Shown one piece after another: positions 17,437-25,311 of a stretch of DNA of 64,000 nucleotides. Below the pieces are notes generated by a model. That model worked only from the letters and a program-made list of their open reading frames with translations. It was not told the DNA's origin and ran no database searches. The stretch covers positions 1,240,001-1,304,000 of the forward strand of contig NZ_SNWM01000001.1 in the NCBI RefSeq assembly GCF_004362245.1, written 5' to 3'. The stretch comes from Pedobacter duraquae. Its GTDB lineage: Bacteria > Bacteroidota > Bacteroidia > Sphingobacteriales > Sphingobacteriaceae. Position numbers and translations under genes: made by a program. Within the stretch, counting starts at the first letter, position 1, and the number at the start of each line of letters is the position of its first letter.

Positions 17437-17462
17437 AATCCCGGTGCGTTCGCACCGGGATT
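17437..17462 (-). terminator. Rho-independent terminator after the LEA-like lipoprotein gene
   Basis: A 12-base GC-rich inverted repeat, AATCCCGGTGCG and its complement with a two-base centre. On the - strand it is followed by CCTGTTTTTTGAG. It follows the lipoprotein gene; on + it is followed by only four T. Confidence 0.8.
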
Positions 17463-17492
17463 TTAGTAACAATCCTATTTTGATCATTCTTT

Positions 17493-18092
17493 TTACAAAA
17501 GAATCTTGCTGCTGATTTCTTTGTCTATCGTAATGAATCCCGGGTACTTAACCAGTGAGTTTCCGATTTTTATACTCGGTTTGATTTTAAGGGTAAGCAA
17601 TCCCTTTTGCTCATTTGTGCCAGAACCTCCTTGCAAAAATCTGGTGATATCACTCATGATCTTTCCGTTAGATACAAACTGATAGACATTGATGTTTACG
17701 TCGACAGGAACGGTGGTACTTTGTCCGGCACGCACATCTACGAGCTGGTTAACAAATCCGGTAGCAATCTCCTGATTATTGACCAGGATTTTATATTCGA
17801 ATTCATTGATCGCAGCATCCGAAGATGTGGGATTGCTGATTTGCATATTTAATTTTCCGCGCAGCGGGATATCTTTACGCAATAGGCCCAATGCCAGTCC
17901 GGGTAAGCTTGCCAGGTTAATATCCTGCGTCTGGATCAATCGCTGTACATCTGCACCGGCAACAGTAATTTGAGTAGCCGATAAGATTTTATAGGTACAT
18001 TTTTCCAATGCCTTAATCTGTTGCGTCTGCTTGTTGATTCCGCAGCCCGCCAAAGTGAACAGGGCAATGCAGATAACGAGTATTTTTTTCAT
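17493..18092 (-). CDS. LEA14-like lipoprotein
   Basis: 199 aa. Lipoprotein signal MKKILVICIALFTLAGC, lipidated at C17. The body is a beta-sandwich with IPLRGKLNMQISNPTSSDAAIN and FEYKILVNNQEIATG, the pattern of LEA type 2/WHy domains, which have a helper or desiccation-linked role in other organisms. Exported and membrane-anchored. Monocistronic, with a strong terminator behind it. Function in this cell unknown. Confidence 0.8.
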   Translation of the reverse strand: MKKILVICIALFTLAGCGINKQTQQIKALEKCTYKILSATQITVAGADVQRLIQTQDINLASLPGLALGLLRKDIPLRGKLNMQISNPTSSDAAINEFEYKILVNNQEIATGFVNQLVDVRAGQSTTVPVDVNINVYQFVSNGKIMSDITRFLQGGSGTNEQKGLLTLKIKPSIKIGNSLVKYPGFITIDKEISSKILL

Positions 18093-18206
18093 AAGTGTAT
18101 ATTAAAATTATTTGTTTGGTGTTGGTTTGTTTGTCTACATTCGAACAATGTATTTCCTCTCTATAACGGAAAAAAAGGAAAATATTGCTAACACGCATCT
18201 ATAGAT

Positions 18207-18425
18207 ATGAAAAGCTTCACAATTACAACAGCTGCAGGGACAGTTTATAAGGTAAGTCCGATGAAAGACCAGCCAAATGCCTACGAAATTAGTCTGGCGG
18301 AAGATTCCACTTTATTTTTCCTGGGCAGTACAGGAACCTGGAGTACTGGTGACTTCGCTCCTCCTTTTGCCGATTTCAACATTGCAGAAATCGGTAAGCT
18401 GATTGAATTTGAGTTAAAGTCTTAA
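18207..18425 (+). CDS. Small conserved hypothetical protein
   Basis: 72 aa, soluble, acidic, with MKSFTITTAAGTVYKVSPMKDQPNAYEI at the start and an aromatic Gly-rich middle (FFLGSTGTWSTGDFAPPF). It looks beta-rich. No family recognised and no signal peptide. Its stop shares four bases (TTAA) with the stop of the convergent DoxX gene. Confidence 0.6.
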   Translation: MKSFTITTAAGTVYKVSPMKDQPNAYEISLAEDSTLFFLGSTGTWSTGDFAPPFADFNIAEIGKLIEFELKS

Positions 18426-18859
18426 CGCAGTCTCGATCTTCTATTGAGCTTTTTGCTGATGAGGTGATCCACACTGAACTTGCCAGCACCCGAAAGCAGG
18501 ATAAAAAAGTAAGCTAACAGATAATGCGCGGGAAGTTCCTGCGCTTTGAATCCATCTGGTACGTGGACAATAAATATGGCGATACACATAGTAACCATCA
18601 ATGGAATCACAGCAAGGCGGGTGGCAAACCCTATTATAAGTGCTATAGAACAGAATACCTCAGCAAACACCGCAAGAATTAAGGAAGGCAGCTCGCCTAT
18701 ACCTATAGGATCCGCAAACTTGATTTCCCCTCCCGCTACCAGCTGCTGAAATTTCCCGATGCCATGCGTCAACATAAATGCACCCAGGGCTACCCGTAGT
18801 ACAAGCAAGGCAAAATTTAACGTGCCGTGATTGAAGTTGGTATTGAATATACGTTTCAT
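18422..18859 (-). CDS. DoxX-family membrane protein
   Basis: 145 aa with four membrane helices. Seen: LVLRVALGAFMLTHGIGKFQQL at 18-40 and GFATRLAVIPLMVTMCIAIF, the DoxX pattern. DoxX proteins are linked to redox or thiol stress; the exact role here is unknown. It sits beside a TetR-type regulator on the same strand, separated by a terminator, so co-regulation is possible but not shown. Confidence 0.88.
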   Translation of the reverse strand: MKRIFNTNFNHGTLNFALLVLRVALGAFMLTHGIGKFQQLVAGGEIKFADPIGIGELPSLILAVFAEVFCSIALIIGFATRLAVIPLMVTMCIAIFIVHVPDGFKAQELPAHYLLAYFFILLSGAGKFSVDHLISKKLNRRSRLR

Positions 18860-18921
18860 ATTTCCTTATATGTAATTCTGATAAGTGTAAATATAACAAC
18901 ATTTCAATAAAAAAAATGTTT

Positions 18922-18939
18922 GCCCAACAATTGTTGGGC
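18922..18939 (-). terminator. Terminator hairpin after the TetR gene
   Basis: Perfect 18-base palindrome GCCCAACAATTGTTGGGC whose last base is in the TetR stop codon; on the - strand AAACATTTTTTTT follows, giving a hairpin with a U-run. Because TetR operators are palindromes too, it could double as an operator before doxX, but the U-run favours a terminator. Confidence 0.75.
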
Positions 18940-19541
18940 TAGCCCATGAGCGACTTGATAAAGCCCGACATCGCATCATGCAAGATCATTTTCTTGATAT
19001 CGTCTGGCTTGCCATCTTTTTCTATCATCTGTATGGATACCAGTCCATGCAGAATAGACCAGTAGGTATGGAATTTAAGGAAGTAATCTGCCTCGGGGTT
19101 ATTACCCGCGGCAAGGGCCGCCTTGATTGTTGACGTTAATATCCGTGTCATCTCCTGCATTTCGGGAATCTGATTTACCGTTTCGCAGGCCGGGATACCC
19201 AAACCAAACATAAGTTGATAGTATTCTTTATTGGCATAAGCAAAATCCCAATACGCATCAGCAATTCTTTCCAATTGTTCTGCCGGCGTGTTGGCACCAT
19301 CCTTAGCGGTCATCAAGTGCGCTGCGAGTTTAAGAAACCCTTCTCTGGTAAATTCGAGCAGAATAGCATCCTTATTTTCAAAGTGGTTGTAGATAACAGG
19401 AATACTATATTCAATGGCGTCAGCGATTTTCCTGATGGAAAGTGACTGCCATCCGTCTGTTAAAACGAGTTGCCATGCAGCATCGAGAATTGCAGTACGC
19501 AGTTCTTCTTTTTGTCTGATTTTTCTTTCTAAAACACCCAT
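18939..19541 (-). CDS. TetR/AcrR-family transcriptional regulator
   Basis: 200 aa. N-terminal helix-turn-helix (about 12-58): ILDAAWQLVLTDGWQSLSIRKIADAIEYSIPVIYNHF, a classic TetR pattern. C-terminal ligand domain of the WHG/TetR_C type with GLGIPACE. The start at 19541 is chosen because the upstream extension is not TetR-like and a TATTTTTG -7 element lies just before. Target genes unknown; doxX and yihY are the neighbours. Confidence 0.92.
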   Translation of the reverse strand: MGVLERKIRQKEELRTAILDAAWQLVLTDGWQSLSIRKIADAIEYSIPVIYNHFENKDAILLEFTREGFLKLAAHLMTAKDGANTPAEQLERIADAYWDFAYANKEYYQLMFGLGIPACETVNQIPEMQEMTRILTSTIKAALAAGNNPEADYFLKFHTYWSILHGLVSIQMIEKDGKPDDIKKMILHDAMSGFIKSLMG

Positions 19542-19568
19542 ATCTCTGAGGTAAGTTAACAGTGTTAT

Positions 19569-19576
19569 CAAAAATA
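19569..19576 (-). promoter_or_regulatory. Bacteroidota -7 element of the TetR gene
   Basis: CAAAAATA on +, reading TATTTTTG on -, 27 bases before the ATG. Confidence 0.5.
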
Positions 19577-19700
19577 CGTGTATTAATCTGGATAATTCAA
19601 ACTGGTGTTTGAAACTGACGAAAGATTAACAAAAATGGAAAATCGGAAACTTATTCGCCACTATTTTGCTTATAACTTATAGTTAATAGCAATCAATAGC

Positions 19701-20669
19701 ATGAAGAAGAAAATAACATTTAAGGGAATATGGAAAGTACTGATGGATTCATTCACTGGTTTTTCTGATGATAAGGTTACCAAGCTGAGCGGCTCCCTGG
19801 CCTATTATACCGTGTTCTCAATGGGGCCGTTGCTGATTCTGATTATCTCGCTGTGCAGTATATTTTTAAAGCGCGAGGCCATTGAGGGTGAGATCTACAG
19901 TCAGCTGGAAGGTTTTTTAGGTAAGGACACTGCCATACAACTACAGGATATTATCCGCAAAGCGGCAATCAGTGGTAAAAGCACCATGGCGTTGGTAATT
20001 GGCGGCGGAACTTTATTGATTGGATCCACTACCGTTTTTGCTGAGATTCAGGATTCTATCAATCAGATCTGGGGTTTAAAACCTAAACCAAAAAGAGGCT
20101 GGTTGAAGTTGATCCAGAATAGGTTTCTCTCATTTTCTGTGATTATCAGCCTGGGTTTTATCTTGCTGGTATCGCTCGGGGTAACTTCTCTGATCGATGG
20201 GTTTAGTGACAGGCTGATGAAAAATTATAGTGATGTGTCTGTGATTGTATTTTACATCATTAACCAGATCATTACCCTCGGCGTGATTACCTTTATCTTC
20301 GGTGTTATCTTTAAGGTGCTTCCGGATGCAGAAATCAAATGGCGCGATGTAACACTGGGTGCCCTGGTAACAGCAATATTGTTTATGCTGGGTAAATTCG
20401 GTATCTCGTTTTATATCAGTAAGAGTAACGTAGGCAGCACCTATGGTGCAGCGGGCTCATTGGTTGTGATCCTGCTCTGGACCTATTACTCGTCCCTGAT
20501 TTTATATTTTGGTGCTGAGTTTACAAAGGCCTACGCCATCAACTACGGATCACCTATCCATCCAAGCGCTTATGCAGTTACGATGCGTCAGGTAGAGGTA
20601 GAAACAGGTGGAGATAGCATCCAGAAGAACGACGAGAAACCCAAGGAGATTGTAGAAAAGACGAAATAG
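19701..20669 (+). CDS. YihY/BrkB-family inner-membrane protein
   Basis: 322 aa with six predicted helices. Seen: KLSGSLAYYTVFSMGPLLILIISL at about 26-50, GSTTVFAEIQDSINQIW and GAAGSLVVILLWTYYSSLILYFGAEFTKAY, all typical of the YihY/virulence factor BrkB family. The charged C-terminal tail (about 290-322) is cytoplasmic. Function is not established for the family. The next gene follows after three bases, suggesting an operon. Confidence 0.92.
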   Translation: MKKKITFKGIWKVLMDSFTGFSDDKVTKLSGSLAYYTVFSMGPLLILIISLCSIFLKREAIEGEIYSQLEGFLGKDTAIQLQDIIRKAAISGKSTMALVIGGGTLLIGSTTVFAEIQDSINQIWGLKPKPKRGWLKLIQNRFLSFSVIISLGFILLVSLGVTSLIDGFSDRLMKNYSDVSVIVFYIINQIITLGVITFIFGVIFKVLPDAEIKWRDVTLGALVTAILFMLGKFGISFYISKSNVGSTYGAAGSLVVILLWTYYSSLILYFGAEFTKAYAINYGSPIHPSAYAVTMRQVEVETGGDSIQKNDEKPKEIVEKTK

Positions 20670-20672
20670 GAT

Positions 20673-21245
20673 ATGTATAAACTTAAGATCATCTCATCTA
20701 CTGTACGCCCCGGGCGTAAAGGCCCGGCTGTGGTACGATGGATTACGGATTTTGCAACGCAGCATAGAGCTTTCGAAGTGGAGTTGCTTGACCTCGCAGA
20801 GTGGAACCTGCCTTTTATGGATGAGCCAAACCATCCTGCTATGCATCAATACGGTCAGCAGCACACAAAAAACTGGAGTGTTGTGGTTACTGAGGCCGAT
20901 GCATTTATATTTGTAACAGCTGAATATAACTTTGGCTATCCTTCGGTATTGCGCAATGCACTGGAGTATTTAAGTCAGGAGTGGAAATACAAAGCTGCAG
21001 GAATTGTAAGTTATGGCGGCGTATCGGCCGGAACAAGGGCTGCTAACAGTTTGAAGGGAGATCTGGCAACGCTCAGTGTAGTGCCGCTTGCCGAGGCGGT
21101 TAATATCCCGTTCTTTACGCAGTTCATCAACGAAGAAGGACAATTTGAGGCCAATGCGCAGTCGCAAAAAGCTGCAGGCCAGATGTTGACCGAATTACTG
21201 CGCTGGACTAAAGCATTAAAAGCTATGCGGGACGAGCCTGCATAG
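20673..21245 (+). CDS. NADPH-dependent FMN reductase family protein
   Basis: 190 aa flavodoxin-like fold. Seen: STVRPGRKGPAV (phosphate-binding loop of FMN at 9-20), DEPNHP, and TAEYNFGYPSVLRNALEYL, the conserved FMN_red motif. It probably reduces quinones, chromate or other electron acceptors using NAD(P)H. Three bases after yihY. A strong inverted repeat overlaps its last codons. Confidence 0.93.
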   Translation: MYKLKIISSTVRPGRKGPAVVRWITDFATQHRAFEVELLDLAEWNLPFMDEPNHPAMHQYGQQHTKNWSVVVTEADAFIFVTAEYNFGYPSVLRNALEYLSQEWKYKAAGIVSYGGVSAGTRAANSLKGDLATLSVVPLAEAVNIPFFTQFINEEGQFEANAQSQKAAGQMLTELLRWTKALKAMRDEPA

Positions 21246-21250
21246 CTTTT
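21218..21250. terminator. Bidirectional terminator between convergent genes
   Basis: Perfect 11-base arms, AAAAGCTATGC and GCATAGCTTTT, around an 11-base loop. The hairpin contains the stop codon of the FMN reductase; the arm ends in TTTT in both directions. It separates the reductase from the convergent J-domain gene. Confidence 0.65.
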
Positions 21251-21276
21251 AAGCAAAAAAAAATTAACTATTGTTA

Positions 21277-21723
21277 TTATGCTGTTTCAAGTTTCACTGT
21301 ATTCCTGTATGGGAAAGAGTTGAAGATGTGTCTTCTGGCAAATCTACCCGGAGAATCAGCGTTAACTAATTTTACATAAACCGCTCTTGGCACCTCAAAG
21401 TATTCGTAGCTGCTACCATCAAGAAACTTAACGGTAAGCACTAGTCCGGCCCAACTATAATCAGCGATACCACAAGTTGCAGTAGTCTGGTTATACTCAT
21501 CAATTGACAGCGCCAAAGTTTCAGGACAGATGCTCACCAGGAAATGGTAAGCCTCAATGATTTCTTTACTCTTCTGTTCTGCATTAAGCTTGGCTTCATC
21601 ACTTTCCTGAAATTTATCAGGGTGCCAGTCCTTCATCAGGTTTCTGTAAACAGTTTTTAATTCTTTCAATGGGGCGTCTTTCTGCACACCTAATAACTTC
21701 CTGTAATCGACGATCTTTTTCAT
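21277..21723 (-). CDS. J-domain protein with C-terminal KTSC domain
   Basis: 148 aa. Residues 1-70 are a J domain (DYRKLLGVQKDAPLKELKTVYRNLMKDWHPDKF) with the HPD motif that stimulates Hsp70 ATPase. Residues about 88-145 are a KTSC-like domain (IADYSWAGLVLTVKFLDG, YEYFEVPRAVYVKLVNADSPGRF). KTSC domains often occur alone or with nucleic-acid enzymes. The start at 21723 gives the usual J-domain N-terminus. Probably a specialised Hsp70 partner; client unknown. Confidence 0.9.
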   Translation of the reverse strand: MKKIVDYRKLLGVQKDAPLKELKTVYRNLMKDWHPDKFQESDEAKLNAEQKSKEIIEAYHFLVSICPETLALSIDEYNQTTATCGIADYSWAGLVLTVKFLDGSSYEYFEVPRAVYVKLVNADSPGRFARRHIFNSFPYRNTVKLETA

Positions 21724-21733
21724 AAAATTTGCG

Positions 21734-21741
21734 CAAAGGTA
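21734..21741 (-). promoter_or_regulatory. Bacteroidota -7 element of the J-domain-KTSC gene
   Basis: CAAAGGTA on +, reading TACCTTTG on -, followed by C. It stands only 10 bases before the ATG, implying a very short leader. Confidence 0.5.
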
Positions 21742-21826
21742 CATAGAAAAAAATTGCAATCATATTAATTTTCAATTATATAACCATTTAATAACATGGA
21801 TTCCCATGATACGCGACATGAATGTG

Positions 21827-21854
21827 CTTATCCTGATACACTGTGCAGGATAAG
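21827..21854. promoter_or_regulatory. Inverted repeat upstream of the metal-responsive regulator
   Basis: Nine-base arms CTTATCCTG and CAGGATAAG around a ten-base loop, 26 bases before the -7 element of the OmpR-type regulator. It may be an operator or the terminator of an upstream transcript; no U-run follows on either strand. Confidence 0.35.
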
Positions 21855-21880
21855 GCATCGCAACCTAATTTAATTTATTT

Positions 21881-21888
21881 TACATTTG
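21881..21888 (+). promoter_or_regulatory. Bacteroidota -7 element of the OmpR-type regulator gene
   Basis: TACATTTG matches TAnnTTTG, 22 bases before the ATG at 21911. One TTTAATT heptamer, the motif repeated before the tolC-like gene, lies at 21869-21875. Confidence 0.55.
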
Positions 21889-21910
21889 TGTATACCATTA
21901 ATACAACAGC

Positions 21911-22585
21911 ATGATAAAAATTGGATTGGCAGAGGATGATGTTAAAATAGCAACACTGGTAAAAACGGGGCTGGAAGAACAAGGCTATCAGGTTACTTCC
22001 GTTTATGACGGTGACCACGCCTATGAAAAATTCAGTTCAGAAACTTTCGACCTGCTTATTCTGGACGTGATGATGCCGGGTATGAATGGTATTGAGCTTG
22101 TGAAAGAGATCCGTAAACACCAGCGCACCATACCGGTCCTGATGCTAACTGCCATGGGCACGATAGACGATAAAGTGACTGGCCTCAATGCTGGCGCCGA
22201 CGATTATCTGGTGAAGCCCTTCCATTTCAAAGAACTTATGGCACGTATCGAAGCGCTTTTGCGCAGGAACCATCCACAGGAATCTACCCATACCATTTTG
22301 ACATTTGAAGATGTGACACTCGATTGCGATAGTAAGGTGGTTACCCGTGGAGACAAAACAATCGAACTTACTGCCAAGGAATTTACCCTGCTGGAGCTGT
22401 TTTTAAAGAACCCAAACAGACTATTATCCAGACAATACATCGCCGAAACCGCCTGGGATATCACCTTTGATACCGGCACTAACGTGATTGATGTATATGT
22501 CAATTTCCTGAGAAATAAGATTGAAAAGGGATTTGACCGTCGCCTTATTCACACGAAAATAGGCATGGGCTATATTTTGAAATAA
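21911..22585 (+). CDS. OmpR-family response regulator of the metal efflux locus
   Basis: 224 aa. Receiver domain 1-118 with acidic pocket EDD, phospho-acceptor D52 (LDVMMPGMNG), Thr and Lys (VKPF). Winged-helix domain about 130-224 (DSKVVTRGDKTIELTAKEFTLLELFLKNPNRLLSR). It resembles CusR/CopR/CzcR regulators. The kinase follows after two bases; then comes a promoter with 11-bp phased repeats, the usual binding architecture of this family. Confidence 0.95.
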   Translation: MIKIGLAEDDVKIATLVKTGLEEQGYQVTSVYDGDHAYEKFSSETFDLLILDVMMPGMNGIELVKEIRKHQRTIPVLMLTAMGTIDDKVTGLNAGADDYLVKPFHFKELMARIEALLRRNHPQESTHTILTFEDVTLDCDSKVVTRGDKTIELTAKEFTLLELFLKNPNRLLSRQYIAETAWDITFDTGTNVIDVYVNFLRNKIEKGFDRRLIHTKIGMGYILK

Positions 22586-22587
22586 TC

Positions 22588-23943
22588 GTGAAGATCAAAG
22601 ACAGGCTTGCACTCTATTTCACACTAATCAGCACAGTGATGCTGCTTGGGGTGCTTGTAGTGGTCTATTTTACCTTTTTAAAATTTACTGAGCAGGAGTT
22701 CTTTGCCCGACTTACAGACCGCACCATGGTTACCGCCAAGCTGTATCTGGAGGCCGACGAGATCTCCAGTGATTCACTCAATAAGGTAAGGACACAGTAT
22801 TTTGAGAAATTAAATAGTGAAGTACTGAGAATTTACGATGCCAAAAATACAGCAACATTTATTGGCGATGACCAGCAATACTGGACGGAACGTACGATAG
22901 ATGAAGTTAGAGAAAAAAAGAAGATCCAGTTCAGGGACGGAGACCGGCAGGTAGTTGGTATTTACTATAAAGACAATCAGGGTGATTTCGTCATCCTCGC
23001 TTCAGCTATTGATAAAGGTACAATCACGAGGGTTCAGAAGCTATTGAAAATCATGATTGGTGTTTTTATAGTGATCTTAATCTGTTTATTGTTAACGGCG
23101 CGCTGGATTGCCAAAAGGATTTTACTGCCCTTGGACGAATTTATCGCCGAGGTAAAACTGATCAAATCCAACAACCTGCACTTCCGGGTTAAGGAAGGCG
23201 AAAATCAGGATGAGATTGCACTATTGGCATCAAACTTCAACAACCTGATTGCACATCTGGAGCATGCCTTTGTGCTGCAAAAAACTTTCGTGGCAAATGC
23301 CTCCCACGAACTCAGGACACCAATCACCAGGATGGTTATCGGTGCCGAGATTGCCTTGTCGCAAGAGCGCCCGGCTGAAGATTATAAAAAATCATTGACC
23401 GGTGTACTTGATGATGCCGAAAAGCTTGAGAACATCATCGCCAGTCTGCTCAGCCTTGCTGAGGCAGACCTTGAATACACCACCACCACCCTGGAAAACG
23501 TACGTATCGACGAACTACTTTGGCAGATCCAGGAACAATGGAAACAGAAACTGCCTGAAAATCAATTATTCGTAGAGTTTGGTGAGCTTGCAGAAGATGC
23601 AGACCGACTGATTATCCCTGCCAATCCTACGCTGCTGCAGATTGCCATCGACAATATAATCTCCAATGGCTTCAAGTTTTCAGATCATCAACCTGTAACC
23701 TGCAAGCTTGAATTAAGAGCAGATGGCATCCACCTGGATATCTCCGATCAAGGGCCGGGTATCTCAAAAACCCAACAGCAGCATATCTTTCAGCCATTTT
23801 ACACTTCATCAGTAAAGGAAGCACATAAAGGCAATGGCATGGGCCTGTATATGGCTTATAAAATCATCGGATTGTATCATGGCAACATCACTATAAAGTC
23901 ACAAAAAGGCATAGGAACAACGTTTCAAATACGTTTCGAGTAG
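22588..23943 (+). CDS. Membrane sensor histidine kinase of the metal efflux locus
   Basis: 451 aa, GTG start. Helices at about 7-29 and 153-172 bracket a periplasmic sensor of about 120 residues. HAMP (about 173-227), HisKA with H240 in NASHELRTPITR, and HATPase with DQGPGIS and GNGMGLYMAYKI follow. The partner is the regulator two bases upstream. The periplasmic domain carries few His or Cys residues, so the ligand metal cannot be read from it. Confidence 0.94.
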   Translation: MKIKDRLALYFTLISTVMLLGVLVVVYFTFLKFTEQEFFARLTDRTMVTAKLYLEADEISSDSLNKVRTQYFEKLNSEVLRIYDAKNTATFIGDDQQYWTERTIDEVREKKKIQFRDGDRQVVGIYYKDNQGDFVILASAIDKGTITRVQKLLKIMIGVFIVILICLLLTARWIAKRILLPLDEFIAEVKLIKSNNLHFRVKEGENQDEIALLASNFNNLIAHLEHAFVLQKTFVANASHELRTPITRMVIGAEIALSQERPAEDYKKSLTGVLDDAEKLENIIASLLSLAEADLEYTTTTLENVRIDELLWQIQEQWKQKLPENQLFVEFGELAEDADRLIIPANPTLLQIAIDNIISNGFKFSDHQPVTCKLELRADGIHLDISDQGPGISKTQQQHIFQPFYTSSVKEAHKGNGMGLYMAYKIIGLYHGNITIKSQKGIGTTFQIRFE

Positions 23944-23984
23944 TTTTAATTGCACTTTAATTTCCCTTTAATTCCTCTTTAATT
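23944..23984 (+). promoter_or_regulatory. Four TTTAATT direct repeats at 11-bp period (response-regulator operator)
   Basis: TTTTAATT, CTTTAATT, CTTTAATT and CTTTAATT begin at 23944, 23955, 23966 and 23977, exactly 11 bases apart. The array starts directly after the kinase stop codon and ends ten bases before TAGGTTTG. PhoB/OmpR-family regulators bind direct repeats with this period, so this is a strong candidate site for the adjacent regulator. Confidence 0.75.
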
Positions 23985-23993
23985 CGGGCAAAG

Positions 23994-24001
23994 TAGGTTT
24001 G
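23994..24001 (+). promoter_or_regulatory. Bacteroidota -7 element of the efflux operon
   Basis: TAGGTTTG matches TAnnTTTG, 28 bases before the ATG of the TolC-like gene. No TTG at -33; the phased repeats occupy that place, which fits an activator-dependent promoter. Confidence 0.7.
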
Positions 24002-24029
24002 ATCAATAATCAAATAATTGGTTCCTACC

Positions 24030-25304
24030 ATGAAATTAAAGCATCTAATATTGAGTCTCGCACTGCTATGCGTTGGCTCAGCAGCTTCCGCCCAACTGGT
24101 GGATTCACTAAAATTAAGTTTGCCAGACGCTGAAGTTCGGTTTGTAAAAAACAACTATCAGTTGATTGCACAAAAATACCAGACCGATCAAGCCAAAGCA
24201 GACATCATCACTGCACGTTTGTTTGACAACCCGGAGATCAGCTACGAGAATCTCCTGTATAATAAGGATACGAAGAAATTCTTTGGCACCAGCATGGCCA
24301 CCGGAGAATATAACGCTTCAATTTCCCAGCTTATTCGCTTAGCCGGAAAGAGAAACAAGAATATCCAGCTTGCCGGAACCGGAGCAAAAATGGCTGAATA
24401 TCAATACTTCGATTTGCTGCGTACACTACGCTACACCTTGCGCAGTACATTTTACAAAGCATATTATGCGCAACAATCTGCAAAAGTATACCAGCAACAA
24501 ATCACTTCACTGCAAACACTCCTGAGCGCTTCAGAACAGCAACTTAAACTGGGTAATGTGGCGATGAAAGACATTATTCGCATTAAATCGCTGCTCTATA
24601 ATCTTCAGGGTGAACAGAGCAGTTTACTGAACGACCTGGAAGATACACAAACCCAGCTCAAATTGTTAACCAATATCCCTGCTGCTGCTAAACTTAGCCT
24701 GGTCATGGATCCTTCGGAGGATACAGGCTACCAGCTTAATAATAAGCCCTATACCAGTCTGCTGGATTCGGCCCGTACAAACCGTGCCGATCTGCAACTG
24801 GCGAGAACAGGTATTACCTATGCAGAAAATAACCTGAAACTTCAGAAAGCAAATGCCGTTCCCGATGTGGAACTATCGTTAACCTACGATCTGAAAGGAA
24901 GCTATCCGGACCATTATACGGGATTGGGCATTAAGCTTCCGATCCCATTGTTTAACAGGAATCAGGGAGAGATCAAAAAGGCGAAGATCGCCATTGATGC
25001 CGGCAGTTCGGCATTGCAACAGCAGGAGGCGATTATGGAAAATGACGTGTACAATAGCTATACCTCCGCACAAAGAACTGAAACATTGTACAATGGCTTC
25101 GATAAGAATTTCAACTCAGACTTTGATAAGCTGATCAATGAAGTAATCAAGAATTTCAAAAACAGAAACATCAGTCTGATCGAGTTTCTGGACTTCTATG
25201 ATTCTTATAAAGCAAGTACGCTTCAGATGAATAACCTCAAATATGAGCGGATGAACGCCAAAGAAGAAATAAATTATGTTACCGGATCCAACATTTTTAA
25301 ATAA
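24030..25304 (+). CDS. TolC-family outer-membrane efflux protein
   Basis: 424 aa. Signal peptide at 1-22 ending SAASAQ. Long alpha-helical coiled-coil stretches with many Gln, Asn and Leu residues, two-fold internal repeat, and SLTYDLKGSYPDHYTGLGIKLPIPLFNRNQGEIKKAK, typical of CzcC/CusC-type outer-membrane channels. The start is the ATG at 24030; the upstream in-frame TTG lacks a signal sequence fit. First gene of the efflux operon. Confidence 0.93.
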   Translation: MKLKHLILSLALLCVGSAASAQLVDSLKLSLPDAEVRFVKNNYQLIAQKYQTDQAKADIITARLFDNPEISYENLLYNKDTKKFFGTSMATGEYNASISQLIRLAGKRNKNIQLAGTGAKMAEYQYFDLLRTLRYTLRSTFYKAYYAQQSAKVYQQQITSLQTLLSASEQQLKLGNVAMKDIIRIKSLLYNLQGEQSSLLNDLEDTQTQLKLLTNIPAAAKLSLVMDPSEDTGYQLNNKPYTSLLDSARTNRADLQLARTGITYAENNLKLQKANAVPDVELSLTYDLKGSYPDHYTGLGIKLPIPLFNRNQGEIKKAKIAIDAGSSALQQQEAIMENDVYNSYTSAQRTETLYNGFDKNFNSDFDKLINEVIKNFKNRNISLIEFLDFYDSYKASTLQMNNLKYERMNAKEEINYVTGSNIFK

Positions 25305-25311
25305 CGCAACC

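Noticed and set aside
18922..18939. TetR operator
   Set aside because: The palindrome overlaps the TetR stop and is followed by a U-run on the gene's strand, so a terminator explains it better.
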